Origin: Plectonema radiosum NIES-515
GTDB taxonomy: Bacteria > Cyanobacteriota > Cyanobacteriia > Cyanobacteriales > Nostocaceae
Length of the DNA stretch: 32,762 bases
Reading direction: 5' to 3'
Assembly: GCF_025753815.1 (NCBI RefSeq)
Contig: NZ_JAOWRF010000085.1
Coordinates: 1 to 32,762 of the forward strand
Both the position numbers and the translations under genes were made by a program. Of the stretch, positions 17,612 through 25,835 are shown in pieces; within the stretch, counting starts at the first letter, position 1; each line of letters opens with the position of its first letter. The notes under the pieces are model-generated. The model was not told the DNA's origin and made no database searches. It saw only the letters and a program-made list of their open reading frames with translations.

Positions 17612-18595
17612 ATGAATAAATTACTCACCATTGCCATCCCCACTTACAATCGCGCCGAATTACTTGATAAACAATTAGCATGGCTTGCTGAAGCCATAAA
17701 AGGCTTTGAATCAGAATGTGAAATTTTCGTTTCTGATAATTGTTCACCAGATAATACTCAAGAAGTAGTCCAGAAATGGCAAAGCATTCTTAGCCACGTC
17801 ACGTTTACATATCACAAAAATACAGAAAATATAGGCGTGATGCGAAATATAATTCATTGCCTTAAGTCAGCAAAAACCAAATTTGTTTGGGCAATTGGTG
17901 ATGATGACCCCATCGAAGAAAGAGCAGTCGCCTATACTATAAATAAAATCAAAAACAATAACGATTTATCATTATTGTTTCTCAACTTTTCTGGTCGAAA
18001 CAAAATTACTGGTGAACCTGTCCATCCACCGACAATAGTTGGTAATCGCTGGTTTGATGCTGATAGTGAAGATGGAAATGGTGACGGTAAAGCCATATTT
18101 GAACATTGTTATTCCAAAAGTGTCGGTGCTGTCATTTTTCTGACTGCTACGGTGTACAAAACCGAGTTGGTAAAACGCGCTTTGGAAATTTGGCAAGATG
18201 CGGCAAGTAACTGGATATCTTTAGCATATTTAGCAGGATATTGTGCTGCGAATGGCAGTGTAATCGTCACGAAAGATACTTATATGGAATGTATTGTTGG
18301 TGTTAGCTATTGGCAGAAAGAGCCAAAATCGGCATTGCTAATGCAATACAAACACATCCCTGAAGTTATTAAGAAATTTCAGCAGATTGGATATTCTAAG
18401 AAATTTTGCAACCGGATGATGTTGCATAATTTTAAAGAAGTTAATAAGAAAGTCTTTTTAGGTGCTTTGAGAAGATGGCCTGCATTTGCTTTAAATGTAG
18501 GAATTAGCTTTTTGACTTTAGTCAGCTTGTCTGCTCTTGAAGAAATTTTTTTTCCAAATTTAAGGATAGCTGAATCAAGGCTGACTACTGAATAA
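17612..18595 (+). CDS. Glycosyltransferase family 2
   Basis: The product is 327 residues from the ATG at 17612. A TTG at 17504 would add 36 hydrophobic residues, but it lies inside a hairpin and the true GT2 N-terminus (LLTIAIPTYNRAELLDKQL) begins at the ATG. The GT-A fold shows the nucleotide-binding SDNCSPDNT (41-49) and a DDD metal motif in WAIGDDDPIEE (97-99). It should add one sugar to a lipid-linked intermediate at the cytoplasmic face of the membrane. A hydrophobic stretch near the C-terminus (FALNVGISFLTLVSL) could anchor it. It resembles the GT2 at 31188-32180 in its N-terminal motif order, though only in family features. Confidence 0.88.
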   Translation: MNKLLTIAIPTYNRAELLDKQLAWLAEAIKGFESECEIFVSDNCSPDNTQEVVQKWQSILSHVTFTYHKNTENIGVMRNIIHCLKSAKTKFVWAIGDDDPIEERAVAYTINKIKNNNDLSLLFLNFSGRNKITGEPVHPPTIVGNRWFDADSEDGNGDGKAIFEHCYSKSVGAVIFLTATVYKTELVKRALEIWQDAASNWISLAYLAGYCAANGSVIVTKDTYMECIVGVSYWQKEPKSALLMQYKHIPEVIKKFQQIGYSKKFCNRMMLHNFKEVNKKVFLGALRRWPAFALNVGISFLTLVSLSALEEIFFPNLRIAESRLTTE

Positions 18596-18670
18596 TTAAT
18601 AAATTATGAGCAATAAATCTCAAAAATGATCCGCAAAAAATCCCAATAAATTCATGAAGAAGGTCTTTAT

Positions 18671-19522
18671 ATGCTTGACACCATCACAAACAAAATATTT
18701 GAACTGAAATCAGAGTTAGGTTACAGAACTGCACTGCTGAACCATGCGAAAAATTTGCCTGCACTTGAGTTACGCGATCGCCTAATTGTCGATACTCTTA
18801 AACAAGAAGGGGTTTACGTCACAACACTCGACGAATTGGGATTAACCTCCACCCCACAACTTCTCGATGCTGCTCACAGTCAATTGTCCAGCATGGCAAC
18901 ACCTAGCTACAACAGTGCAGGTAAATTGCTTCCCCAAATTTACACAGTTACAGATTTACCAGAATTTTCCACTTGGGCACAGGAACAAAAACTGCTGAAT
19001 ATCATTGAAAATTACATCGGGCTTCCCGTTGCTTTTCAAGGTGTACATTTACGCAAAGATTTACCCAACGAAAATCAATTTGGAACGTTGCTATGGCATA
19101 AAGATTCAGAAGATCGACGAATGGTCAAAATAATCATTTATTTGACTGATGTCGAAGAAAAAGACGGTCCTTTTGAGTATGTTCCTCGATCTTTAACTTC
19201 CTTATATAGCTTAAATTATTATCGAATTTACCACAAGCTTTGGAAGACAGAATATGTAGGTATCAACGATGAAGAATTGAAAGAAATTATCCCCAAATCA
19301 GCCTGGAAATCTTGTCCTGGAGCAGCAGGTACGGTCATTTTTACAGATCCAAAAGTTGCTTTACATCACGGAACCCTGCGGACAGAAGAACGGTCAGCGC
19401 TGTTTTATGTTTACACTGCCAACCCCCCCAAGCGACCAGAACTTTGTACCCAATATTGGGATGATACTTTTGCTAGACCAGAGTTAAGCAAAGAATCTGA
19501 TTCGGTTAAAGTAGGCACATAG
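18671..19522 (+). CDS. Phytanoyl-CoA dioxygenase (PhyH)-like Fe(II)/2-oxoglutarate enzyme
   Basis: The 283-residue protein has the iron-binding facial triad of the PhyH group: H143-x-D145 in LWHKDSED and the distal histidine H232/H233 in ALHHGT, followed by R241 (EERSALFYV), which should hold the 2-oxoglutarate carboxylate. The double-stranded beta-helix core runs from about residue 120 to 250. Enzymes of this group hydroxylate or otherwise oxidise small molecules and, in some glycan clusters, sugars or lipids. The substrate here is unknown; its location among sugar-nucleotide genes suggests glycan decoration. AGAAGG precedes the ATG at suitable distance. The next gene follows after about 90 bases. 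Confidence 0.82.
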   Translation: MLDTITNKIFELKSELGYRTALLNHAKNLPALELRDRLIVDTLKQEGVYVTTLDELGLTSTPQLLDAAHSQLSSMATPSYNSAGKLLPQIYTVTDLPEFSTWAQEQKLLNIIENYIGLPVAFQGVHLRKDLPNENQFGTLLWHKDSEDRRMVKIIIYLTDVEEKDGPFEYVPRSLTSLYSLNYYRIYHKLWKTEYVGINDEELKEIIPKSAWKSCPGAAGTVIFTDPKVALHHGTLRTEERSALFYVYTANPPKRPELCTQYWDDTFARPELSKESDSVKVGT

Positions 19523-19613
19523 CACTATTTTCTCGGAAAAAGTAGTTTGTCATCAAAGAATTTTCGGAAATTACACAGTTTCCTTTGTAGTGAATATTAA
19601 ATCGAGGTTATCT

Positions 19614-20171
19614 ATGATTTTTACCGAAACTGAACTCAAAAGCGCTTTCGTCATTGATTTAGAACAAAAGCCAGATCACCGTGGTTTTTTTGCCCGTACT
19701 TTTTGCGCGAAAGAGTTTGAGGAACATGGCTTAAAGCCAACGGTTGCTCAATGCAACTTATCTTACAACCATAAAAAAGGAACGCTGCGGGGAATGCACT
19801 ATCAAGTTTCCCCAGCAACCGAAACAAAATTAGTCCGCTGTACTCAAGGCTCTATCTACGACGTAATTATCGATATGCGTCCTGAGTCCCCGACATTTTT
19901 ATCACATTTTGGCGTGGAACTCAGCGCAGATAACCGTCGCGCTTTATACGTTCCGGAAATGTTTGCCCACGGCTATCAAGCACTTACAGATGATGCTGAA
20001 GTGATATATCAAGTAGGTGAATTTTATACACCTGGGTATGAACGGGGTTTGCGCTATGATGACCCATTTTTTAACATTCAATGGCCCGTTGATGTAACGG
20101 AAATTTCTGAGAAAGATTTAAATTGGCCCTTGATGACAATGATGAGTGTGGGAGGCACATCTTTAAGATAA
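19614..20171 (+). CDS. rfbC: dTDP-4-dehydrorhamnose 3,5-epimerase-like protein (RmlC/RfbC family)
   Basis: The product is 185 residues from ATG 19614, preceded by GAGG at 19604-19607. A GTG at 19590 lacks such a site. The cupin fold carries family blocks DHRGFFARTFC, LRGMHYQ with the catalytic H62, VPEMFAHGYQALTDDAEVIYQ, the tyrosine in GEFY (Y138) and RYDDPFFNIQWP. It has the full length and catalytic residues of an active epimerase that works on a 4-keto-6-deoxy sugar nucleotide. Since rfbA, rfbB and rfbD are absent and rfbF is present, the substrate may be a CDP- rather than a dTDP-linked 4-keto sugar; that is inference, and the symbol marks the family only. Confidence 0.85.
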   Translation: MIFTETELKSAFVIDLEQKPDHRGFFARTFCAKEFEEHGLKPTVAQCNLSYNHKKGTLRGMHYQVSPATETKLVRCTQGSIYDVIIDMRPESPTFLSHFGVELSADNRRALYVPEMFAHGYQALTDDAEVIYQVGEFYTPGYERGLRYDDPFFNIQWPVDVTEISEKDLNWPLMTMMSVGGTSLR

Positions 20172-20411
20172 GAGTATAATTGTTGACAATTAACCACAAT
20201 GCACCTCACTAATACTTAGTCAAATTGATTAATTTTATTAGAGGTGCAAATTCTAAGTATTTTTGTTGATAGCGGTACTATTTATTTTTTGTGAAAAAAG
20301 TAAAAGTTCGCATCGATTATCTCAATAGGTTTAAGGTTGTTTCCCTTTAATAAAAACAACTTGCGAAAAAAATAGCTAACAACAAACACAATCTGACGGA
20401 GAGATTAATCA
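20172..20411. promoter_or_regulatory. Intergenic region with inverted repeats
   Basis: The 240-base AT-rich gap holds AATTGT/ACAATT (20178-20191, two-base spacer) and GCACCTC (20201-20207) with GAGGTGC (20241-20247), the latter possibly a loose hairpin or terminator. The first motif's 13-base core ATTGTTGACAATT recurs inverted at 21777-21789, so copies flank the next gene on both sides. GACGGAGAG before the ATG at 20412 provides a ribosome binding site. Confidence 0.4.
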
Positions 20412-21725
20412 ATGATAATTGTAGATCGCGCCTTACAAGCACGCGCCGAGGCAGGCAAACCAGTTAAAGTAGCCATGATTGGTGCTGGCTTCATGGGTCG
20501 AGGAATTGCCAATCAAATTGCTAATTCCGTCCCAGGTATGGAGTTAGTTGCTATCTTCAACCGTCAAATTGATGCAGCCAAGCGAGCTTATTCGGAAGCG
20601 GGAATTGAGAATGTTCAAGTTGTTTCCACTGTAACTGAATTAGAAGACGCGATCGCTCGTGGTGAGTATGCAGTCACCGAAGATGCGATGTTGCTGTGCC
20701 AAGCCGAAGGCATTGATGCTTTAATTGAAGTTACAGGGGCAGTGGAATTTGGCGCGGCTGTGGTGATGGAAGCGATCGCCCATCGCAAGCACGTAATTAT
20801 GATGAACGCTGAACTTGATGGGACTATTGGTCCGATATTAAAAGTATACGCCGATAAAGCAGGCGTTATTCTCAGCGCTTGCGACGGCGATCAGCCAGGG
20901 GTAGAAATGAACCTTTACCGCTTTGTCAAAAGTATTGGTTTAACTCCTTTATTGTGCGGTAATATCAAAGGATTACAAGACCCTTATCGCAATCCGACCA
21001 CACAAGAAGCATTTGCCAAACGTTGGGGTCAAAAGGCTCACATGGTAACTAGTTTTGCAGATGGCACAAAAATTTCCTTCGAGCAAGCGATCGTTGCCAA
21101 CGCTACAGGAATGACAATCGCTAAACGGGGAATGTTGGGATATGACTTTGCAGGTCATGTCGATGAGATGACCAACATGTATGATGTCGAACAGCTTAAA
21201 GAATTAGGTGGTGTCGTCGATTACGTAGTTGGAGCAAAACCAGGTCCGGGTGTGTTTGTATTTGCAACTCACGACGACCCCAAGCAACGTCACTACCTCA
21301 ACTTGTACAAATTAGGTGAAGGTCCTCTCTACAGCTTCTACACTCCTTATCATCTCTGTCATTTTGAAGTACCACTATCCGTTGCCCGTGCTGTCTTGTT
21401 CCAGGATGCTGTCATGTCTCCCATTGCAGGTCCGCTTGTGGATGTAGTCACCACCGCTAAAATCGACCTGAAAGCTGGAGAAACCCTGGATGGTATTGGC
21501 TACTACATGACCTACGGTCAATGTGAGAGTTCCAACATCGTCCAAGAGCAAAACCTCTTACCAATTGGTTTAGCCGAAGGTTGTCGCCTGAAACGAGATA
21601 TTTCTAAAGATCAAGTTCTCACCTACGATGATGTAGAATTGCCATCAGGCAGACTTGGCGATAAACTGCGAGCAGAGCAAAATGCTTACTTCGCTACTGG
21701 AAAAACCCTGGCAGCAGTAGGGTAA
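20412..21725 (+). CDS. NAD(P)-dependent oxidoreductase with SAF-like C-terminal domain
   Basis: The 437-residue protein begins with a Rossmann fold, VKVAMIGAGFMGRGIANQIA (G24, G26, G29), resembling the N-terminal part of homoserine dehydrogenases. The central blocks IEVTGAVEFGAAVVMEAI, VIMMNAELDGTIGPIL, SACDGDQPGVEMNLYRF and KGLQDPYRNPTTQEAFAKRWG are strongly family-like. The C-terminus (about 345-425: VVTTAKIDLKAGETLDGIG... LPIGLAEGCRLKRDISKDQVLTYDDVE) looks like a SAF domain. It is not a normal threonine-pathway enzyme; members of this group occur in glycan clusters, where they probably oxidise or reduce a sugar or sugar-acid intermediate. The exact reaction is unknown. It is followed by 326 bases without a confident gene. 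Confidence 0.85.
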   Translation: MIIVDRALQARAEAGKPVKVAMIGAGFMGRGIANQIANSVPGMELVAIFNRQIDAAKRAYSEAGIENVQVVSTVTELEDAIARGEYAVTEDAMLLCQAEGIDALIEVTGAVEFGAAVVMEAIAHRKHVIMMNAELDGTIGPILKVYADKAGVILSACDGDQPGVEMNLYRFVKSIGLTPLLCGNIKGLQDPYRNPTTQEAFAKRWGQKAHMVTSFADGTKISFEQAIVANATGMTIAKRGMLGYDFAGHVDEMTNMYDVEQLKELGGVVDYVVGAKPGPGVFVFATHDDPKQRHYLNLYKLGEGPLYSFYTPYHLCHFEVPLSVARAVLFQDAVMSPIAGPLVDVVTTAKIDLKAGETLDGIGYYMTYGQCESSNIVQEQNLLPIGLAEGCRLKRDISKDQVLTYDDVELPSGRLGDKLRAEQNAYFATGKTLAAVG

Positions 21726-22051
21726 TATATTGAATTGAAGCGACAGTAGTGACAAGTATTTATGTCAGGCAATCAGAATTGTCAACAATCTGCGATAAAA
21801 ATCAGTAGAAGTTGATCAATTACCTTGGATGCCAATATGATAAATACAACGTTCACTACTGTCATTCTCGCGTTGAAGCATTACTACATATAGATAATTG
21901 TTTTTTTCATAAAGGAAAAATGCTTTTTGGAAATATTCTGATGAAGAAGTAGATGTTGGATAGTAAATTCTACTGATAAGCAATAAAATTATTTTCATTA
22001 ACTAACTGCCCAACATTTAAAGAAACTTCATATCAACTTCACTTGAAATTT
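21726..22051. other. Gap before the GT4 gene
   Basis: The only regular structure is AATTGTCAACAAT at 21777-21789, the inverted copy of the motif at 20179-20191. A minus-strand frame of 60 codons (21998 to 21816) is open but has no ribosome binding site and no recognised motif, so I leave it uncalled. It may be the eroded end of an old gene. A promoter for the GT4-Wzc pair is likely here but cannot be placed. Confidence 0.35.
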
Positions 22052-23152
22052 ATGAAAATTGCTCTAGTCCATGATTACTTAACCCAGCGCGGTGGGGCAG
22101 AGCGCGTCTTTGAATTGCTGTGTAAGCAATACCCAGAAGCTGACATTTTCACATCTTTGTACGATCGCCAACAAACAATTGATTTAGGCGATCGTATAGT
22201 TAACACAACCTTCCTGCAAAGCATTCCAGGTGCAGCCAAGTATTTCCGCTTAATGGCACCTTTTTATTTTCCTGCCTTTCGAGCCTTAGACCTACAAGAT
22301 TACGATTTGATCATCAGTAGTAGTACCAGCTTCGCAAAAGCAGTACGAAAAAACTCAAAAGCACGCCACATTTGCTTTTGTCATAATGTTACCCGTTTCT
22401 TGTGGGATACAGAAACTTATTTACGCGAGTATGGAGACTATCGATATTTTGCACCTTTAATTAAGCAAGTCTTTGATGTCATGAGAAAGGTAGACCGGAC
22501 TTATGCACAGGAACCTGACCTTTATATTGCTAATTCTAGTATTGTAGCTCGTCGGATTCAAGAAACTTACGGCAAAAAAGCTATTGTAATTAACTATCCA
22601 ATTGATACAAAAAAGTTTATTTATTCAGATATAAAAGATGAATATTATCTGGCCTCAGCCCGGATGATCAGCTATAAGCGTCTTGATATAGTAGTTGAAG
22701 CTTTCAATTGGCTGGGGTGGCGATTATTAATATCAGGGGACGGTCCAGAACAAGGAAGGTTAAAATCCAAAGCATTAGATAATATTGAGTTTTTGGGGCA
22801 TGTACCTGATGCACGACGCACTCAGTTGTTTTCTAAAGCTAAGTCTGTTATAGTGGCAGCCTTAGAAGATTACGGATTAGTTCCAGTAGAGGCTAATGCG
22901 AGTGGAACACCAGTCATTGCCTATGGAGCAGGTGGGGTATTAGATACTCAGGTACCTGGAAAGACAGGAGTCTTTTTTAAGAGACAAACGCCCGAATCTC
23001 TACAAACCGCACTACTAGAAGCCAGGGAAATCAATTGGGATTATGCTGACATCCGCAATCATGCTGTGACACATTTTTCGGAAGAGGCATTTTTTAATCA
23101 AGTAGAGCAAGTTATTGACCAAACTTGTAGCCTACATCCATCATTTATTTAA
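22052..23152 (+). CDS. Glycosyltransferase family 4
   Basis: The product is 366 residues from ATG 22052; a TTG at 22043 would add three. The N-terminus MKIALVHDYLTQRGGAERVFELL is a typical GT4 acceptor-side start. The nucleotide-sugar half carries SARMISYKRLDIVVEAF, LLISGDGPEQGRLK, IEFLGHVPDARR and the E-x7-E block AALEDYGLVPVEANASGTPVIAYGAGG, followed by TGVFF. It is a retaining GT-B enzyme, often a mannosyl- or related transferase, acting at the cytoplasmic side of the membrane. The Wzc-like gene starts 24 bases downstream, so the two are co-transcribed. All motifs look intact. Confidence 0.93.
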   Translation: MKIALVHDYLTQRGGAERVFELLCKQYPEADIFTSLYDRQQTIDLGDRIVNTTFLQSIPGAAKYFRLMAPFYFPAFRALDLQDYDLIISSSTSFAKAVRKNSKARHICFCHNVTRFLWDTETYLREYGDYRYFAPLIKQVFDVMRKVDRTYAQEPDLYIANSSIVARRIQETYGKKAIVINYPIDTKKFIYSDIKDEYYLASARMISYKRLDIVVEAFNWLGWRLLISGDGPEQGRLKSKALDNIEFLGHVPDARRTQLFSKAKSVIVAALEDYGLVPVEANASGTPVIAYGAGGVLDTQVPGKTGVFFKRQTPESLQTALLEAREINWDYADIRNHAVTHFSEEAFFNQVEQVIDQTCSLHPSFI

Positions 23153-23176
23153 ACTGTTAGCTGAGGGATAGTAAAC

Positions 23177-25408
23177 GTGATTCAAACTAGTAGTCTAAAT
23201 CCCAATGTAAATCCAATTGCTGAGACAGAACCGGGTTACGGACAACTGTTTGCAGTTTTAATCCGGAGATTTCCTTGGTTTTTAGTAGTATTTCTTGCTT
23301 CGGTAGGGGTTGCACATTTTTTAACTTCTAAAACACCACCTACCTACAAAAGCAATATGCAGTTGCAGATAGAACCAAACTATCAGGGTAAAGCAGAAGG
23401 AGCTGGAGCAGAAAATAAGTTTACCGAGTCTAATGTTCAGATAGACGTTGCAACTCAGTTGAACGTGATGAAGAGTTCTGGACTGATTCAAAAAGCGGTT
23501 AATAAACTTAAGTCTGATTATCCCGATATAACTGTAGGTGAGATTAAAAGCTCTTTAATTTTGCAGCAATTAAGGACAGCAAAAGATGATGTTGCTACTA
23601 AAATTTTCCAAGCAGACTACACTGGTACAGATCCAGAAAAGACACAAAAAGTTCTAGATGCTGTTCAGAAAGTTTATTTAGAATATAACATCCAACAGCA
23701 GGATGAGCGTTTAAGAAAAGGTCTGAGAAACATTAAAGAAGAGTTAAAAAAAGTACGTGAAGATCTGACAGTATCTGAGAGAAAACTACAACAGTTCCGC
23801 AGTACTCAGAAATTTATCGACCCAGAACAACAGGCTAAAACTCTAGAAGACGATTTGAACAGAATTGTTCAGGTACGACGCGAAACTCGTTCTTTGTATG
23901 AGGAAACTTTGGCTCGGCAAAAATCTTTAGAACAACAACTTAAGCGTTCTCCACAGAATGCCCTAGTTGCTTCGCGTCTGAGTCAGTCTACTCGCTACCA
24001 AGGGTTACTCAACGAAATCCAAAAAACAGAACTGGCTCTAGCGCAGGAACGCTTACGTTTCACCGATGAAACTCCTAGCGTACAAAAACTGATAGAACAG
24101 CTTCAAAGCCAGAAGCAATTATTGCAACAAGAGGTAGGACGAACTTTAGGGGGTAGCACTGCTACTGCCAGTGCTGTTGGAGATACTTTATTACAACAAG
24201 GACAGCTCAGTCAAATTGACCTCAACCTTGCCGGTCAGCTAGCAGAAACACAGACAAATATAGTCGCTTTAAGTGCTCGCGATCAAACACTCCTACCAAA
24301 AGAGACTCAGTTGCGTGAAGAGCTCAAACGCTACCCAGCTTTATTGGCTGAGTATAATCGCTTACAACCGCAGATACTACTTAGCCGTCAACGTTTGCAA
24401 GACCTTTTGAAATCTGAGCAAGAATTGCGGCAGGAACTTGACAAGGGTGGATTTAATTGGGAAGTTGTGGAAAAACCTCAGAAAGGGGAGCGAACGGGTC
24501 CCAACTCTCAGCAAAACCTTCTATTGGGTGCAGTGGTAGGGTTAATGTTGGGAGGAGTTGCTGCCTTTGTCCGGGAAGCAGTTGATGATTCTGTTCATAC
24601 TACTGCGGAGTTGGAGAAGCAGGTTGCCTTGCCGTTGTTGGGAACTACTCCTAAGCTGCCACCAGCCAAACCGAGAGAATCAGTGATCAAGTTGCCTTTT
24701 GGCAAGCCAGAAGTACTAGCTCCCTGGACAATTCAGGTACTGCAATCTCCACCGCGTTGGGAATCGCTGGATTTGATTTATAAAAATATTGAACTGGTAA
24801 ATACTGTTGCTACGTTCAAATCTTTGATGATCACTTCAGCTTTGCCGGATGAGGGTAAGTCAGCTCTTGCGCTGGGTCTAGCGATGAGTGCTGCCCGTTT
24901 ACACAAAAGAGTATTGCTAATTGATGCAAACTTACGCGATCCCAGTCTGCACAAACAACTTAATCTGCCAAATGAACAGGGTCTTTCATCTCTGCTGTCA
25001 AGTGATATTACTCTACCTAACCAAATTAGTATTCAATCTTCAGGTTCATCTTACATTGATATTTTGACCGCAGGACCTGCACCTGGCGATCCAGCTAATT
25101 TATTGAGTTCCCCCCGCATGATGCAATTGATGGCAGCATTTGAGGAAAACTACGATCTAGTACTCATTGATGCTTCTCCGGTTCTGGGCATGGTGGATGC
25201 GATACTCACAGCATCATCTTGTCGCAGTGTGGTCATGGTAGCAAGTATCGGTAGGGTAACTCGAACTCAACTGGCACAGGCTACAACGATGTTGAGCAAG
25301 TTAAACTTGGTTGGGGTTGTAGCAAATGGAGTATCTAATTCTAGCAGTACTTACGTACCCTATGTAAAGCCACAACGATTGGCGTTGAAAGAAGCTGTGG
25401 AAAAATAG
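23177..25408 (+). CDS. Wzc-like polysaccharide co-polymerase with BY-kinase domain
   Basis: This 743-residue inner-membrane protein starts at GTG. It has an N-terminal Wzz-type region with one membrane helix near 32-50 (PWFLVVFLASVGVAHFL), a long helical coiled-coil periplasmic part (about 170-420) and a second helix near 448-466. The cytoplasmic tyrosine-kinase ATPase has Walker A SALPDEGKSA (G560, K561), Walker A' LLIDANLRDP (D583) and Walker B LVLIDASPV (D665). It should control chain length and export of the polysaccharide through cycles of autophosphorylation. The tail has only two tyrosines (Y726, Y729), not the usual longer cluster. The cognate phosphatase and outer-membrane channel are not in the window. 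Confidence 0.92.
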   Translation: MIQTSSLNPNVNPIAETEPGYGQLFAVLIRRFPWFLVVFLASVGVAHFLTSKTPPTYKSNMQLQIEPNYQGKAEGAGAENKFTESNVQIDVATQLNVMKSSGLIQKAVNKLKSDYPDITVGEIKSSLILQQLRTAKDDVATKIFQADYTGTDPEKTQKVLDAVQKVYLEYNIQQQDERLRKGLRNIKEELKKVREDLTVSERKLQQFRSTQKFIDPEQQAKTLEDDLNRIVQVRRETRSLYEETLARQKSLEQQLKRSPQNALVASRLSQSTRYQGLLNEIQKTELALAQERLRFTDETPSVQKLIEQLQSQKQLLQQEVGRTLGGSTATASAVGDTLLQQGQLSQIDLNLAGQLAETQTNIVALSARDQTLLPKETQLREELKRYPALLAEYNRLQPQILLSRQRLQDLLKSEQELRQELDKGGFNWEVVEKPQKGERTGPNSQQNLLLGAVVGLMLGGVAAFVREAVDDSVHTTAELEKQVALPLLGTTPKLPPAKPRESVIKLPFGKPEVLAPWTIQVLQSPPRWESLDLIYKNIELVNTVATFKSLMITSALPDEGKSALALGLAMSAARLHKRVLLIDANLRDPSLHKQLNLPNEQGLSSLLSSDITLPNQISIQSSGSSYIDILTAGPAPGDPANLLSSPRMMQLMAAFEENYDLVLIDASPVLGMVDAILTASSCRSVVMVASIGRVTRTQLAQATTMLSKLNLVGVVANGVSNSSSTYVPYVKPQRLALKEAVEK

Positions 25409-25835
25409 CTAGATGATTGCCAAGTGGGCATTTTGCTTCGCTCCATTCGCAATAGACATAGAAAGTGGAAAAGATTTAGAGACGTAGCGCTGCTAGGTCT
25501 CTATAAAGGTTTCGGGTAACGCACAGTTAATAGTCATTTGATGATAGTAAAGCCCCACGCAGTTGTCGTTGTGCCAGAGTGTAAACTAATCAACATAATG
25601 CCATTATCATTGCAAGAGCTTCTATTCTTTTTCGAGTTTTTATAAAAATGCTGTCTGCAAAAAAATAGAGGGTCTTTAATAAAACCAAATCCTCTCTCAC
25701 AACATGCTGCGCTTTATATTCAGAAATCATTTCTGAGTTGCTAAGGATGTTTTCATCTAGAATATTTATAGCGAGTACGAAACACCCAGCAGTTTGGATT
25801 TATGAGTTAATAGCAAGCAGTTGCATCAAAATAGC
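25409..25835. other. Gap before the MATE gene with a family-B repeat
   Basis: This 427-base stretch has no gene. TAGAGAC (25477-25483) and GTCTCTA (25498-25504) are the arms of a family-B palindrome, followed by GGTTTCGGGTAACGCACAG (about 25509-25527), the third occurrence of this layout. TCAGAAA/TTTCTGA (25720-25736) is a small separate hairpin. A TGCC/GGCA stem with TTTT just after the Wzc stop is too short to be called a terminator. A promoter for the transporter is expected here. Confidence 0.55.

Noticed and set aside
21816-21998. Minus-strand frame of 60 codons in the gap before the GT4 gene
   Set aside because: It has an ATG but no ribosome binding site and no known domain; composition is AT-rich. 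It may be an eroded gene end, but the support is too thin for a call.
25415-25434. Terminator after the Wzc-like gene
   Set aside because: The TGCC/GGCA stem is only four base pairs although TTTT follows; too weak to support.
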